In this document: one piece after another, positions 8,657 to 17,044 of the stretch | How positions within the stretch are numbered: position 1 is the stretch's first letter | Layout: each line of letters begins with the position of its first letter | NCBI RefSeq assembly: GCF_014851685.1 | Contig: NZ_JACVAC010000003.1 | Location: 1-64,000 of the forward strand | Origin: Pseudomonas sp. PDM05 | GTDB taxonomy: Bacteria > Pseudomonadota > Gammaproteobacteria > Pseudomonadales > Pseudomonadaceae | Length of the DNA stretch: 64,000 nt | Reading direction: 5' to 3' | The notes under the pieces: model-generated | The model's input: the letters and a program-made list of their open reading frames with translations, nothing else | What the model was told of the DNA's origin: nothing | Database searches by the model: none | Translations under genes and position numbers: made by a program

Positions 8657-9523
8657 TCAGTGGGCGCCCAGTTCGCGGATCGACAACTTCATGCTTTCGA
8701 AGTCGTAGTCCGACAGGCCCACGTAGTCCAGCACCAGATGGCCGATGGCATTCCACTCATGATCGACAGTCTGGTTGCCCAACACGCGGTACGACGAGCC
8801 GATGTGCTCGGCCATTTTGAGGATCGCCAGCAGGTTTTTCAGCTGCGGATTGCGCGACGATTCATCGCTGAAGATCGCCAGGGCGTTGTGGTGGTTGGCG
8901 ATGGCGTCGGTCACATGCTCCGGCAGGCGCCAGGACTTGGCGGTGTAGTAGCCGACCACCGCGTGGTTGGTGTTGAACGCGTTGTTCTCGGTGTCGACCA
9001 CACGGCAGTCGGGGCCGGCGTTGGCATAGGCCTCTTCGAGCACCGTCATGTAGTTGGGGAAGCGCTTGAGCATCAGCGGCACGCCGCAATCGTGGAACAG
9101 GCCGAGGGCGTAAGCCTCGTCCACCGCCTGGGCGCCGATGCGCTTGGCCAGGGTCAGGCAGGTCATGGCCACGTCCTGGGCAGTGTCCCAGAAGCGGTTG
9201 AGGGTGACGATGGTGTCGTCGCTCATCTCGCCCTTGATCGACAGGGCGTTGATCAGGTTGATGATCGAACGGCTGCCCAGCAGGTTCACGGCGCGCTGGA
9301 TCGAGGCGATCTTGTTGCTCAAGCCGTAATACGACGAGTTGACGATCTTCAGCAACGCGCCGGACAGGCCCGGGTCCTGGGCGATCAGCCGGGCGATCAC
9401 TTCCAGGTCCGGGTCAGGCATGTACTGCTCCATCTGCAGATCCACCATGATCTGCGGTTGAGGCGGCACACTGATGCCTTGCAGGGCCTGCTGGATCTGT
9501 TCGGCGGATAGCTCTTGGGACAT
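8657..9523 (-). CDS. HDOD-domain protein
   Basis: A 288-residue protein made largely of one HDOD domain (about 20-220), a degenerate HD-like fold found in bacterial signalling proteins. It shows the typical opening LARLIAQDPGLSGALLKIVNSSYYG-like block (seen here as IAQDPGLSGALLKIVNS) and a partial HD remnant, LGLFHDCGVPLML. HDOD proteins rarely keep enzyme activity and usually act through partners in c-di-GMP, chemotaxis or stress networks. It lies directly upstream of mutM, with 21 bases between them. The function in this organism cannot be read from sequence. Confidence 0.88.
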   Translation of the reverse strand: MSQELSAEQIQQALQGISVPPQPQIMVDLQMEQYMPDPDLEVIARLIAQDPGLSGALLKIVNSSYYGLSNKIASIQRAVNLLGSRSIINLINALSIKGEMSDDTIVTLNRFWDTAQDVAMTCLTLAKRIGAQAVDEAYALGLFHDCGVPLMLKRFPNYMTVLEEAYANAGPDCRVVDTENNAFNTNHAVVGYYTAKSWRLPEHVTDAIANHHNALAIFSDESSRNPQLKNLLAILKMAEHIGSSYRVLGNQTVDHEWNAIGHLVLDYVGLSDYDFESMKLSIRELGAH

Positions 9524-9610
9524 AAGTACTTACTCTGGGCTAGGCGGGGATTCTAACCCCTAAGCAAACCTGACCGACACCTCAAAAACCCGAACTGGAA
9601 CCCGATCCAA

Positions 9611-9697
9611 GGTGGGAGCTGGCTTGCCTGCGATGGCCTCACCGCCGTACGTCAGATACACCGCGCCGTCTGCATCGCAGGCAAGCCAGCTCCCACA
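9611..9697. repeat. REPIN (GTGGGAGCTGGCTTGCCTGCGAT variant)
   Basis: GGTGGGAGCTGGCTTGCCTGCGAT faces ATCGCAGGCAAGCCAGCTCCCACA in the gap between the divergent HDOD gene and rlmI. Arms of this GCTGGC sub-type pair with each other and also occur at 21221-21293. Confidence 0.88.
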
Positions 9698-9748
9698 TGA
9701 AACGGCGTGCAACAGGTATACTCCCGCTCTTTTTTCCGGAGCGACGTC

Positions 9749-10945
9749 ATGTCCCTGCCAAGCCTGCGTCTCAAAGCCAACGCCGATCGTCGTTTGCGCA
9801 ACGGCCACCTGTGGGTCTACAGCAACGAAATCGACGTGGCCGCCACCCCACTCCACGGCTTCCAGGCAGGCGACCAGGCTATCCTGGAAGCGGCCGGCGG
9901 CAAGACCCTGGGCATCGTGGCCATGAGCCCGAACAACCTGATCTGCGCCCGCCTACTGTCGCGCGACATCAAGTTGCCGCTGGACAAGTCGCTGCTGGTG
10001 CACCGCCTGAACGTCGCCCTGTCCCTGCGTGACCGCCTGTTCGACAAGCCGTTCTACCGCCTGGTCTACGGCGATTCCGACCTGTTGCCAGGCCTGGTGG
10101 TCGACCGTTTCGGCGACATCCTGGTGGTACAGATCGCCTCGGCGACCATGGAAGCCCATAAAGAAGACGTGATCGCCGCCCTGACCCAAGTGCTCAAGCC
10201 CAGCGGCATCCTGTTCAAGAACGACTCCGCCGCGCGCGACGCCGAAGGCCTCAACCGTTACGTCGAAACCGTGTTCGGCCTGGTGCCGGAGTGGGTGGCG
10301 CTGGAAGAAAACGGCGTGAAATTCGAAGCCCCGGTGATCCAGGGCCAGAAAACCGGCTGGTTCTACGACCACCGCATGAACCGCGCGCGCCTAGCGCCGT
10401 ATGCCAAAGGCAAACGTGTACTCGACCTGTACAGCTACATCGGCGGCTGGGGCGTGCAAGCCGCGGCCTTTGGCGCCAGTGAAGTGTTCTGCGTCGACGC
10501 CTCGGCCTTCGCCCTCGACGGCGTGGAACGCAACGCCGCGCTGAACGGCTTCGCCGAGAAAATGACCTGCATCGAAGGCGACGTGTTTGAAGCCTTGAAA
10601 GAACTGAAAGCCAGCGAAGAACGCTTCGACGTGATCGTCGCCGACCCACCGGCCTTCATCAAACGCAAAAAAGACATGAAGAACGGCGAAGGCGCCTACC
10701 GCCGCCTGAACGAGCAAGCCATGCGCCTGCTCAGCAAAGACGGCATCCTCGTCAGCGCTTCGTGCTCCATGCACCTGCCGGAAGACGACCTGCAAAACAT
10801 CCTGCTGACCAGCGCCCGCCACCTGGACCGCAATATCCAGATGCTCGAACGCGGCGGCCAGGGCCCGGATCACCCGGTGCATCCGGCGATTGTCGAGACG
10901 CGCTACATCAAGAGCATCACGTGCCGCCTGCTGCCTAACAGCTAA
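9749..10945 (+). CDS. rlmI: Class I SAM-dependent rRNA large-subunit methyltransferase (RlmI type)
   Basis: Expected to methylate a cytosine at C5 in 23S rRNA (C1962 in E. coli), using S-adenosylmethionine. The 398 residues match the family length of about 396. The N-terminal PUA domain (about 1-75) begins LRLKANADRRLRNGHLWVYSNEI; the Rossmann methyltransferase domain follows, with the SAM loop VLDLYSYIGGWG and motif IV ADPPAFIK, and SCSMHL near the end. An in-frame ATG at 9707 exists, but the 9749 ATG fits the family N-terminus and has CGGAGCGACGTC just upstream. Single gene, flanked by REPINs. Confidence 0.93.
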   Translation: MSLPSLRLKANADRRLRNGHLWVYSNEIDVAATPLHGFQAGDQAILEAAGGKTLGIVAMSPNNLICARLLSRDIKLPLDKSLLVHRLNVALSLRDRLFDKPFYRLVYGDSDLLPGLVVDRFGDILVVQIASATMEAHKEDVIAALTQVLKPSGILFKNDSAARDAEGLNRYVETVFGLVPEWVALEENGVKFEAPVIQGQKTGWFYDHRMNRARLAPYAKGKRVLDLYSYIGGWGVQAAAFGASEVFCVDASAFALDGVERNAALNGFAEKMTCIEGDVFEALKELKASEERFDVIVADPPAFIKRKKDMKNGEGAYRRLNEQAMRLLSKDGILVSASCSMHLPEDDLQNILLTSARHLDRNIQMLERGGQGPDHPVHPAIVETRYIKSITCRLLPNS

Positions 10946-10969
10946 GTAGAGTTAGAACGCAGAACAAAA

Positions 10970-11058
10970 TGTGGGAGCGGGCTTGCTCGCGAATGCGGTG
11001 GATCAGTTACAAAGTTGTTAACTGACACACCGTATTCGCGAGCAAGCCCGCTCCCACA
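10970..11058. repeat. REPIN (inverted REP pair)
   Basis: TGTGGGAGCGGGCTTGCTCGCGAA faces TTCGCGAGCAAGCCCGCTCCCACA, with a central region containing GTTACAAAGTTGTTAAC, itself nearly symmetric. It lies between rlmI and the MFS gene. Confidence 0.92.
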
Positions 11059-11175
11059 CTTTTTTGCGCAGTGCCAGAAACATTGTTCCGACTTCTACAA
11101 GCCACTTTTTTTGATTGAATTCCACTTTCCGCAGACTAGTATCGGTTTCTGGTTCTACTGCGGAAAACAAAAACA

Positions 11176-12351
11176 ATGTCCGGGCCGACCCTCTCGCGCT
11201 TCATCCTGATCACCTGCATTTCCCTGATCAGCTTCTTTCCGATCAATATCCTGCTGCCCTCCTTCCCCGCCCTGTCCGCCCACTTCGATACGCCCACCGC
11301 TGACGTCGCGCTGTCCATCAGCCTGTTCACGCTGGTCTTTGCGGTCTCGCAACTGGTGGCCGGCCCGCTGTCGGATAAATGGGGGCGCAAGGAAGTGCTG
11401 GTCGGCTGCATCAGCCTGTCGATCCTCGGCGCCATCGGTTGCGCATGGGCGCCGGATTACCTGAGCTTCCTGCTGTTTCGCAGTGTCCAGGCCATGGGCT
11501 GTGGATTTTTCGTGCTGGGTCACGCGCTGGTGGAAGACCTGTTCGACGAACAAGACCGCGCCCGCATACGCCTGTATTACATGACCTTGAGCGGCTCGTT
11601 TGTCGCGCTGTCACCGCTGATCGGCTCCTGGCTGCAAACCACCTTCGACTGGCAAGGCAGTTTCTACGGCTTTGCCCTGATGGCCCTGGGCATGTTGATC
11701 CACGCGGCCTGCATCCTGCCGTCGAAGGCCGCCAGCACGCACCGCGCCGCCGTTTCCATCATCGGCACGCTGAAAGCCGTGGCTAAAAATCGCGACTTCC
11801 TACGTTATTGGTGGATCGCCGCGCTGGTGTTCGCCTGCTACTTCGCGCTGATCAGCGTGACACCGCTGATCTTCATGGACACGCTGCAGCTTTCCGAATA
11901 CCAATACGCGCTGGTGCTGATGGTGTACGGCGTGGCCTACCTGCTCGGCGGCGTCGTGGCGTCGTATTTGCAGAAGCGCATCACCCTTTCGCGGCAGATA
12001 AACATCGGCCTCGGCTTGCTGAGTGTCGCCGGGGGGCTGCTGACATTGATTGTCGGCATGCGCGCCATCACCACGGTGACCTTGCTGATCCCGATGCTGA
12101 TCAGCGCGCTGGCCGTGACCCTGGTGCGACCCGCAGCCATTTCCGCAGCGATGCTGCTGTTCTCCAGCAGCGCCGGCACGGCCGCGTCGGCGGGCAACAG
12201 CATCATGTTCCTCACCGCCGCCGTCAGCAGCGCGGCGCTGGCCCAGGCCGGCGAGCATCTGCTGCTGAGCATCGCCCTCAGTTTTATCGTGCTCAGCCTA
12301 TGGGGGCTGGTGACCAACCGGCAGACTACGGCTCGCGCATTACCGGCGTGA
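11176..12351 (+). CDS. MFS transporter, Bcr/CflA drug-efflux type
   Basis: Inner-membrane proton antiporter of 391 residues with about twelve membrane segments, the standard MFS size. The cytoplasmic loop between helices 2 and 3 has motif A as GPLSDKWGRKEVL, and helix 5 carries the antiporter-type glycine- and proline-rich stretch SGSFVALSPLIGSWL, typical of the Bcr/CflA multidrug efflux branch. Its ATG follows AAAACAAAAACA with no good Shine-Dalgarno. Its last 26 bases overlap the 3' end of the convergent DUF4153 gene, so no terminator can lie between them. The substrate is unknown. Confidence 0.85.
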   Translation: MSGPTLSRFILITCISLISFFPINILLPSFPALSAHFDTPTADVALSISLFTLVFAVSQLVAGPLSDKWGRKEVLVGCISLSILGAIGCAWAPDYLSFLLFRSVQAMGCGFFVLGHALVEDLFDEQDRARIRLYYMTLSGSFVALSPLIGSWLQTTFDWQGSFYGFALMALGMLIHAACILPSKAASTHRAAVSIIGTLKAVAKNRDFLRYWWIAALVFACYFALISVTPLIFMDTLQLSEYQYALVLMVYGVAYLLGGVVASYLQKRITLSRQINIGLGLLSVAGGLLTLIVGMRAITTVTLLIPMLISALAVTLVRPAAISAAMLLFSSSAGTAASAGNSIMFLTAAVSSAALAQAGEHLLLSIALSFIVLSLWGLVTNRQTTARALPA

Positions 12352-14059
12352 GCAGCATGTCACTGGTCTGCAATTGCCGGTAACGCGGCTTGACCAGTTC
12401 GATCCTGCCGATGCGGATGTCGTGGATCAGCGTTTCGGTGTCCACATAGCCGTCCGGCAGTTGCGTCCAGATCAGTGGGCCGCGATCGTCCCATTGGCCT
12501 TTCTCATCCAGGGCAAAGATGCGCGGTGGCTTGGAGTCTTGGCGGTAGCCGGTGTTCGGAATCGCCAGCACTTCGGGCTGGCCATCCAGGTCGAGATCCA
12601 CTGCCCACAACACACAGTTGGATTCGCACGGTGAGTCGGTTTCCAGACTCAGTTCGGCAAACTGTTCGCTGCCCTTGGGCTTGGGGCCGATCCATTCGAG
12701 TTCGGCCTTGGGCCGCTGGGCGCGCTCCTTGGCATATTGCTCGCTGAAACTCAGCGCCGTGTCGTCCATCCGTTCGCGCAAGACGCGACGGGAGTCCGCG
12801 TCGAGAATGCGCTCTTTATCCAGATCCTCCTGCAACTTGGCGTAAGCCTCCTCGCCGGCCTTCTCCAGGCCAAAACGCAGGTAGTGCGCATCAAAGGCCT
12901 CGGCCTTGGTGCGCCCGTCGAGCAAGCGTTGCACCTGATCATTCACACTGATCTGTACCGGGTTGAGCAGCGGCGTGTTGATCAACACCACCAGCGCACA
13001 AAACAGCAACGCCAGTGCCGGGTTGGTCACACGCAAGTTGCCCAGCCACACCGGTTTACGCAGCACCACCGCCCACACCGCCGCCAGGCCGTACAAACCA
13101 CACAGTGATGCCGCCGCCAGCGCAATGAACCGTTGCGGCGACAAGGCGTATTGCTCGACCCGCAGCCAGCTCGAATAAAACGCCAGCGCCGCGAGCACCG
13201 GCAGGCACAACAGGCTCAACTCGATAAACCGCGTCAGCCACTTTGGATACGGCCGAGGCTGCGCGCCATCCTGGAACACCCCGTTGAGCAGAAACAGCTG
13301 AGCCCCGGCCAGCACCAGCAAAATCGGTGTGGAATAACCCGTCGCCCATATCCGCCCAAGCCCGGTAAACGGCAGGGCCAGGGTAAACAGCACGCTGATC
13401 AGCGCAATCAACGGCAGTAGCAAACCACACGCGCTGAACAGCATGCCGCGCATCTGGCCGATGACTTTTTCACTGCGGGCCGCCAAGTACATGCCGAGCG
13501 CGAACACCAGTGGCAGGGCGAAACACAGGAACAACTCACTCCAGAAATGATGCTCGAAGAACTCGATGCCCAACATCAGGAACAGCCGGCCCCACAGCTT
13601 GAGCAACGCCATGAACAGCCCCACCAGGATCAACGCGTAGAGCACGATGAACACGCTGTTCCAGGCTTGCTGGAACAGGTCTTCATAGCGCCAGCGCTGG
13701 CCTTTGGCCGAGGGCCAGGCGAACAGGAAGCTGGCGCAGACGTAACTCAGCACTACCACACTGATAAACCACGAGTTGATCGCCCAACGGTCGTCGCCGA
13801 TATGCTCGACGCCATAACACACCCACAGCGTCATGCCGCCCATCAGCAGGGTGAACAGCAGCGTCGGCAACAGCGAACGCCAGTGCCGGACTTTTTCCCC
13901 GAGCAACTGCAACGTGGTGCCGCCCACCAGGACCAGGGTGTAGGTGACAAAAAACAGCGCTTCGTTCAAGCGATAAAGCTGGTCGGAGTAATAGAAGGCG
14001 ATTCCCTGGACCAGGCCGATCAGCAGGTAGAAGCCAAGAAAACGATTGATACCGGGCAT
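12326..14059 (-). CDS. DUF4153-family integral membrane protein
   Basis: A 577-residue membrane protein with roughly ten to twelve hydrophobic helices in its first 370 residues, beginning with FLGFYLLIGLVQGIAFYYSD, followed by a charged C-terminal region predicted to be soluble (about 390-577). The soluble part contains FALDEKGQW and LDLDGQPEVLAIPNTG, a FG-GAP-like calcium-loop pattern. A longer frame opens at 14110, but I start it at the ATG at 14059 because AAGGAA lies six bases upstream in the transcript. Proteins of this kind are widespread in proteobacteria and have no settled function. It shares 26 bases with the convergent MFS gene. Confidence 0.78.
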   Translation of the reverse strand: MPGINRFLGFYLLIGLVQGIAFYYSDQLYRLNEALFFVTYTLVLVGGTTLQLLGEKVRHWRSLLPTLLFTLLMGGMTLWVCYGVEHIGDDRWAINSWFISVVVLSYVCASFLFAWPSAKGQRWRYEDLFQQAWNSVFIVLYALILVGLFMALLKLWGRLFLMLGIEFFEHHFWSELFLCFALPLVFALGMYLAARSEKVIGQMRGMLFSACGLLLPLIALISVLFTLALPFTGLGRIWATGYSTPILLVLAGAQLFLLNGVFQDGAQPRPYPKWLTRFIELSLLCLPVLAALAFYSSWLRVEQYALSPQRFIALAAASLCGLYGLAAVWAVVLRKPVWLGNLRVTNPALALLFCALVVLINTPLLNPVQISVNDQVQRLLDGRTKAEAFDAHYLRFGLEKAGEEAYAKLQEDLDKERILDADSRRVLRERMDDTALSFSEQYAKERAQRPKAELEWIGPKPKGSEQFAELSLETDSPCESNCVLWAVDLDLDGQPEVLAIPNTGYRQDSKPPRIFALDEKGQWDDRGPLIWTQLPDGYVDTETLIHDIRIGRIELVKPRYRQLQTSDMLLTPVMREP

Positions 14060-14339
14060 TCCAGTTCCTTTGGAGTGGGGAGGGACAAAAAAGGCCGCCA
14101 GTCTAAACAAAGCCGCAGGCCCTGTATTGCCCCGTTCCCTCCAGCCGCCAGCGGTGTAGAATCGGCCCTATTCATCGCCAGTCATCCCCCGGCGGGTTTA
14201 TGAGCTCGAGGCCCAAGCACGCGGCGATCCCGCGACGCGAGTGGCAACTTCCGGACACACGGCCATTTTTCGGGTGTTCCAGTAGTGAAATAGAAGCTCA
14301 CTCCCCTTTAGTACTTGATTAGCCGCCCGGAGTGCTCCA
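14060..14339 (+). other. Divergent intergenic region and long ilvD leader
   Basis: This 280-base gap separates the DUF4153 start from the ilvD start. TAGAAT at 14157-14162 is a possible -10 box, with no convincing -35. The 170 bases that would be transcribed ahead of ilvD contain short GC-rich complementary runs but no leucine/isoleucine/valine leader peptide, no classical attenuator and no RNA family that I recognise. I see no supported gene here. Confidence 0.4.
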
Positions 14340-16181
14340 ATGCCTGATTACCGCTCGAAAACATCCACCCACGGCCGCAACATGGCCGGCGCGCGCGCAC
14401 TGTGGCGTGCCACGGGGATGAAAGATGACGACTTCAAAAAGCCGATCATCGCGATTGCCAACTCGTTCACCCAGTTCGTACCCGGCCACGTCCACCTCAA
14501 GGACCTGGGCCAACTGGTCGCCCGCGAGATCGAACGCGCCGGCGGTGTGGCTAAAGAATTCAACACCATCGCCGTCGACGACGGCATCGCCATGGGCCAT
14601 GACGGCATGCTGTATTCCCTCCCGAGCCGCGAGATCATCGCCGACTCCGTGGAATACATGGTCAACGCCCACTGCGCCGACGCCATCGTGTGCATCTCCA
14701 ACTGCGACAAGATCACCCCCGGCATGCTGATGGCTGCCCTGCGCCTGAACATCCCGGTGATCTTCGTCTCCGGCGGCCCGATGGAAGCCGGCAAGACCAA
14801 GCTCGCCTCCCACGGCCTCGACCTGGTGGACGCCATGGTCATCGCCGCCGATTCCAGCGCTTCTGACGAGAAGGTCGCGGAATACGAGCGCAGCGCTTGC
14901 CCAACGTGCGGCTCGTGCTCCGGCATGTTCACCGCCAACTCGATGAACTGCCTGGTGGAAGCCCTGGGCCTGGCCTTGCCGGGCAACGGTTCGACACTGG
15001 CCACCCACAGCGACCGCGAGCAGCTGTTCCTGCAGGCCGGCCGCACCATCGTCGAGCTGTGCAAGCGTTACTACGGCGAGAACGATGACTCGGTGTTGCC
15101 GCGCAACATTGCCAACTTCAAGGCGTTCGAAAACGCCATGACCCTGGACATCGCCATGGGCGGTTCCACCAACACCATCCTGCACTTGCTGGCCGCGGCC
15201 CAGGAAGCCGAGATCGATTTCGACCTGCGCGACATCGACCGCCTGTCCCGCCACGTGCCGCAACTGTGCAAAGTCGCGCCGAACATCCAGAAGTACCACA
15301 TGGAAGATGTGCACCGCGCCGGCGGGATCTTCTCGATCCTCGGCTCCCTGGCCCGTGGCGGCCTGCTGCACACCGACCTGCCGACCGTGCACAGCCGCAG
15401 CATGGAAGAAGCCATCGCCAAGTGGGACATCACCCAGACAGACGACGAAGCGGTGCACCACTTCTTCAAGGCTGGCCCGGCCGGCATCCCGACGCAAACC
15501 GCGTTCAGCCAGTCGACCCGTTGGGACACGCTGGATGACGACCGCGAAAACGGCTGCATCCGCAGCGTCGAGCACGCCTACTCAAAAGAAGGCGGCCTGG
15601 CCGTGCTGTACGGCAACATCGCTCTGGATGGCTGCGTGGTGAAAACCGCCGGTGTGGATGAATCCATCCACGTCTTCGAAGGCCGCGCCAAGATCTACGA
15701 AAGCCAGGACAGCTCGGTTCGCGGCATCCTCGCCGACGAAGTGAAGGAAGGCGACATCGTGATCATCCGCTACGAAGGCCCGAAAGGCGGCCCGGGTATG
15801 CAGGAAATGCTCTACCCGACCTCTTACCTGAAATCCAAGGGTCTGGGCAAAGCCTGCGCCTTGCTGACCGACGGCCGTTTCTCTGGCGGCACCTCGGGCC
15901 TGTCCATCGGCCACGCTTCGCCAGAAGCCGCAGCCGGCGGCGCGATTGGCCTGGTGCAGGATGGCGACAAGGTGCTGATCGACATTCCGAACCGTTCGAT
16001 CAACCTGTTGATCAGCGATGAGGAACTGGCGGCACGCCGGGTCGAGCAGGACAAGAAGGGGTGGAAGCCGGTGGAGAAGCGTCCGCGCAAAGTCACCACC
16101 GCGTTGAAAGCCTATGCCCTGCTGGCCACCAGTGCCGACAAGGGTGCGGTGCGTAACAAAGCGATGCTTGACGGGCTATAA
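14340..16181 (+). CDS. ilvD: Dihydroxy-acid dehydratase
   Basis: Dehydrates 2,3-dihydroxyisovalerate and 2,3-dihydroxy-3-methylvalerate to the 2-keto acids that lead to valine, leucine and isoleucine. The 613 residues are full length. Iron-sulfur ligands appear in [10 protein letters not shown] and [19 protein letters not shown]; the C-terminal [13 protein letters not shown] block is the second signature. The start ATG follows GGAGTGCTCCA. The gene is transcribed alone and closed by a strong hairpin terminator 17 bases after the stop. A long leader precedes it. Confidence 0.97.
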   Translation: MPDYRSKTSTHGRNMAGARALWRATGMKDDDFKKPIIAIANSFTQFVPGHVHLKDLGQLVAREIERAGGVAKEFNTIAVDDGIAMGHDGMLYSLPSREIIADSVEYMVNAHCADAIVCISNCDKITPGMLMAALRLNIPVIFVSGGPMEAGKTKLASHGLDLVDAMVIAADSSASDEKVAEYERSACPTCGSCSGMFTANSMNCLVEALGLALPGNGSTLATHSDREQLFLQAGRTIVELCKRYYGENDDSVLPRNIANFKAFENAMTLDIAMGGSTNTILHLLAAAQEAEIDFDLRDIDRLSRHVPQLCKVAPNIQKYHMEDVHRAGGIFSILGSLARGGLLHTDLPTVHSRSMEEAIAKWDITQTDDEAVHHFFKAGPAGIPTQTAFSQSTRWDTLDDDRENGCIRSVEHAYSKEGGLAVLYGNIALDGCVVKTAGVDESIHVFEGRAKIYESQDSSVRGILADEVKEGDIVIIRYEGPKGGPGMQEMLYPTSYLKSKGLGKACALLTDGRFSGGTSGLSIGHASPEAAAGGAIGLVQDGDKVLIDIPNRSINLLISDEELAARRVEQDKKGWKPVEKRPRKVTTALKAYALLATSADKGAVRNKAMLDGL

Positions 16182-16197
16182 CCCCCCTCAGCGCCTC

Positions 16198-16229
16198 AAA
16201 AATGCCCCGATCTTCGGGGCATTTTTTTT
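16198..16229 (+). terminator. Rho-independent terminator after ilvD
   Basis: Perfect eight-base stem TGCCCCGA - TCT - TCGGGGCA (16203-16221), followed by eight T residues and preceded by a run of A. It begins 17 bases after the ilvD stop codon. Confidence 0.92.
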
Positions 16230-16340
16230 GCCCCCTCGCTGGAACTAAATGTCATCAGCTACCGATAAACAAACTGACCCTACCGAACTCAGCACTGCAA
16301 ATGCCCGTTCATGGTTTCAGTTTTCTAACAGGTAACGCTC

Positions 16341-16988
16341 ATGCCCAGAATCGCGCCTGCACCTTCTTTCACTGTTGCCCCGCCCCTCCAGCATCCTCCA
16401 CAACACAAAGCAAACCTGCCGCCAAACGGGGCAACGGCCCTTGGTGAACATTTCTACCTATTCCAAGGCCCGACACAGCAGTCTCCCAGAAAACTGGTCA
16501 TCAGCGCCCATGGCGCCTACCTTCCGGGTATGAACTTGAAAGTGCCAGAGAACACGTCTCTTGTTTTTTATGGCCCGGATGGCCATTCGCTGCAAGACCC
16601 CACCCTGGGTGGCGTAGCCCGAGAAGCCGTGAATATTTACGAGAAAACGCGCCCTGGTGAAAAAGTCCGAAATTATCTGCTCGGCAAATACCCGGAAGAC
16701 TCTTACAACAACATTCGATATACCGTGAACAACTCGGACTTCGACGTGCTGACTGTGCGCAACCGGAAAAACCCTTCACTCGCCTTGAGGAACATAGCCA
16801 TCACTTTGCAGGATGCCCTGACGGAGGTGAATAACAAGGGGCTGCAGTATCAAGAGATTCACGCTTCATTCTGTCGCCCGAACCTGCTTAATCCTGCAGC
16901 ACCTCTATACCGTGCCACTTTGCGCGAAGAAAGTTGCGATACAGTCCCGGCAACTGGAGCGCCGATACAGGATAAGTCGTCAGGCTGA
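16341..16988 (+). CDS. Stv-like putative adhesin / effector-type protein, orphan
   Basis: A 215-residue protein that I only tentatively recognise. The core (about 50-185) contains KLVISAHGAYLPG, SLVFYGPDGHSLQDP, KVRNYLLGKYPEDSYNNI, DVLTVRNRKNP and IHASFCRPN, a pattern that I recall from the 'putative adhesin Stv' domain seen in pseudomonad secreted or effector-like proteins. The conserved SAHG, YGP-GH and SFCR blocks look like an active or binding site. There is no signal peptide; the first 40 residues are Pro-rich. The DNA is visibly more AT-rich than ilvD and the receptor gene around it, and terminators lie on both sides, so it looks like an acquired single-gene unit. The ATG at 16341 follows AGGTAACGCTC. 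Confidence 0.6.
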   Translation: MPRIAPAPSFTVAPPLQHPPQHKANLPPNGATALGEHFYLFQGPTQQSPRKLVISAHGAYLPGMNLKVPENTSLVFYGPDGHSLQDPTLGGVAREAVNIYEKTRPGEKVRNYLLGKYPEDSYNNIRYTVNNSDFDVLTVRNRKNPSLALRNIAITLQDALTEVNNKGLQYQEIHASFCRPNLLNPAAPLYRATLREESCDTVPATGAPIQDKSSG

Positions 16989-17000
16989 AACGCCGCGCAT

Positions 17001-17032
17001 AAAAAGTGCCCGCCAAGAGCCGGGCATTTTTT
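17001..17032. terminator. Bidirectional terminator between the Stv-like gene and the TonB receptor
   Basis: Stem TGCCCG (17007-17012) / CGGGCA (17021-17026) with an eight-base loop is flanked by five A on the left and six T on the right, so it can end both convergent transcripts. It starts 13 bases after the Stv-like stop and ends 13 bases before the receptor stop. Confidence 0.85.
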
Positions 17033-17044
17033 ATCCGGCTGACA

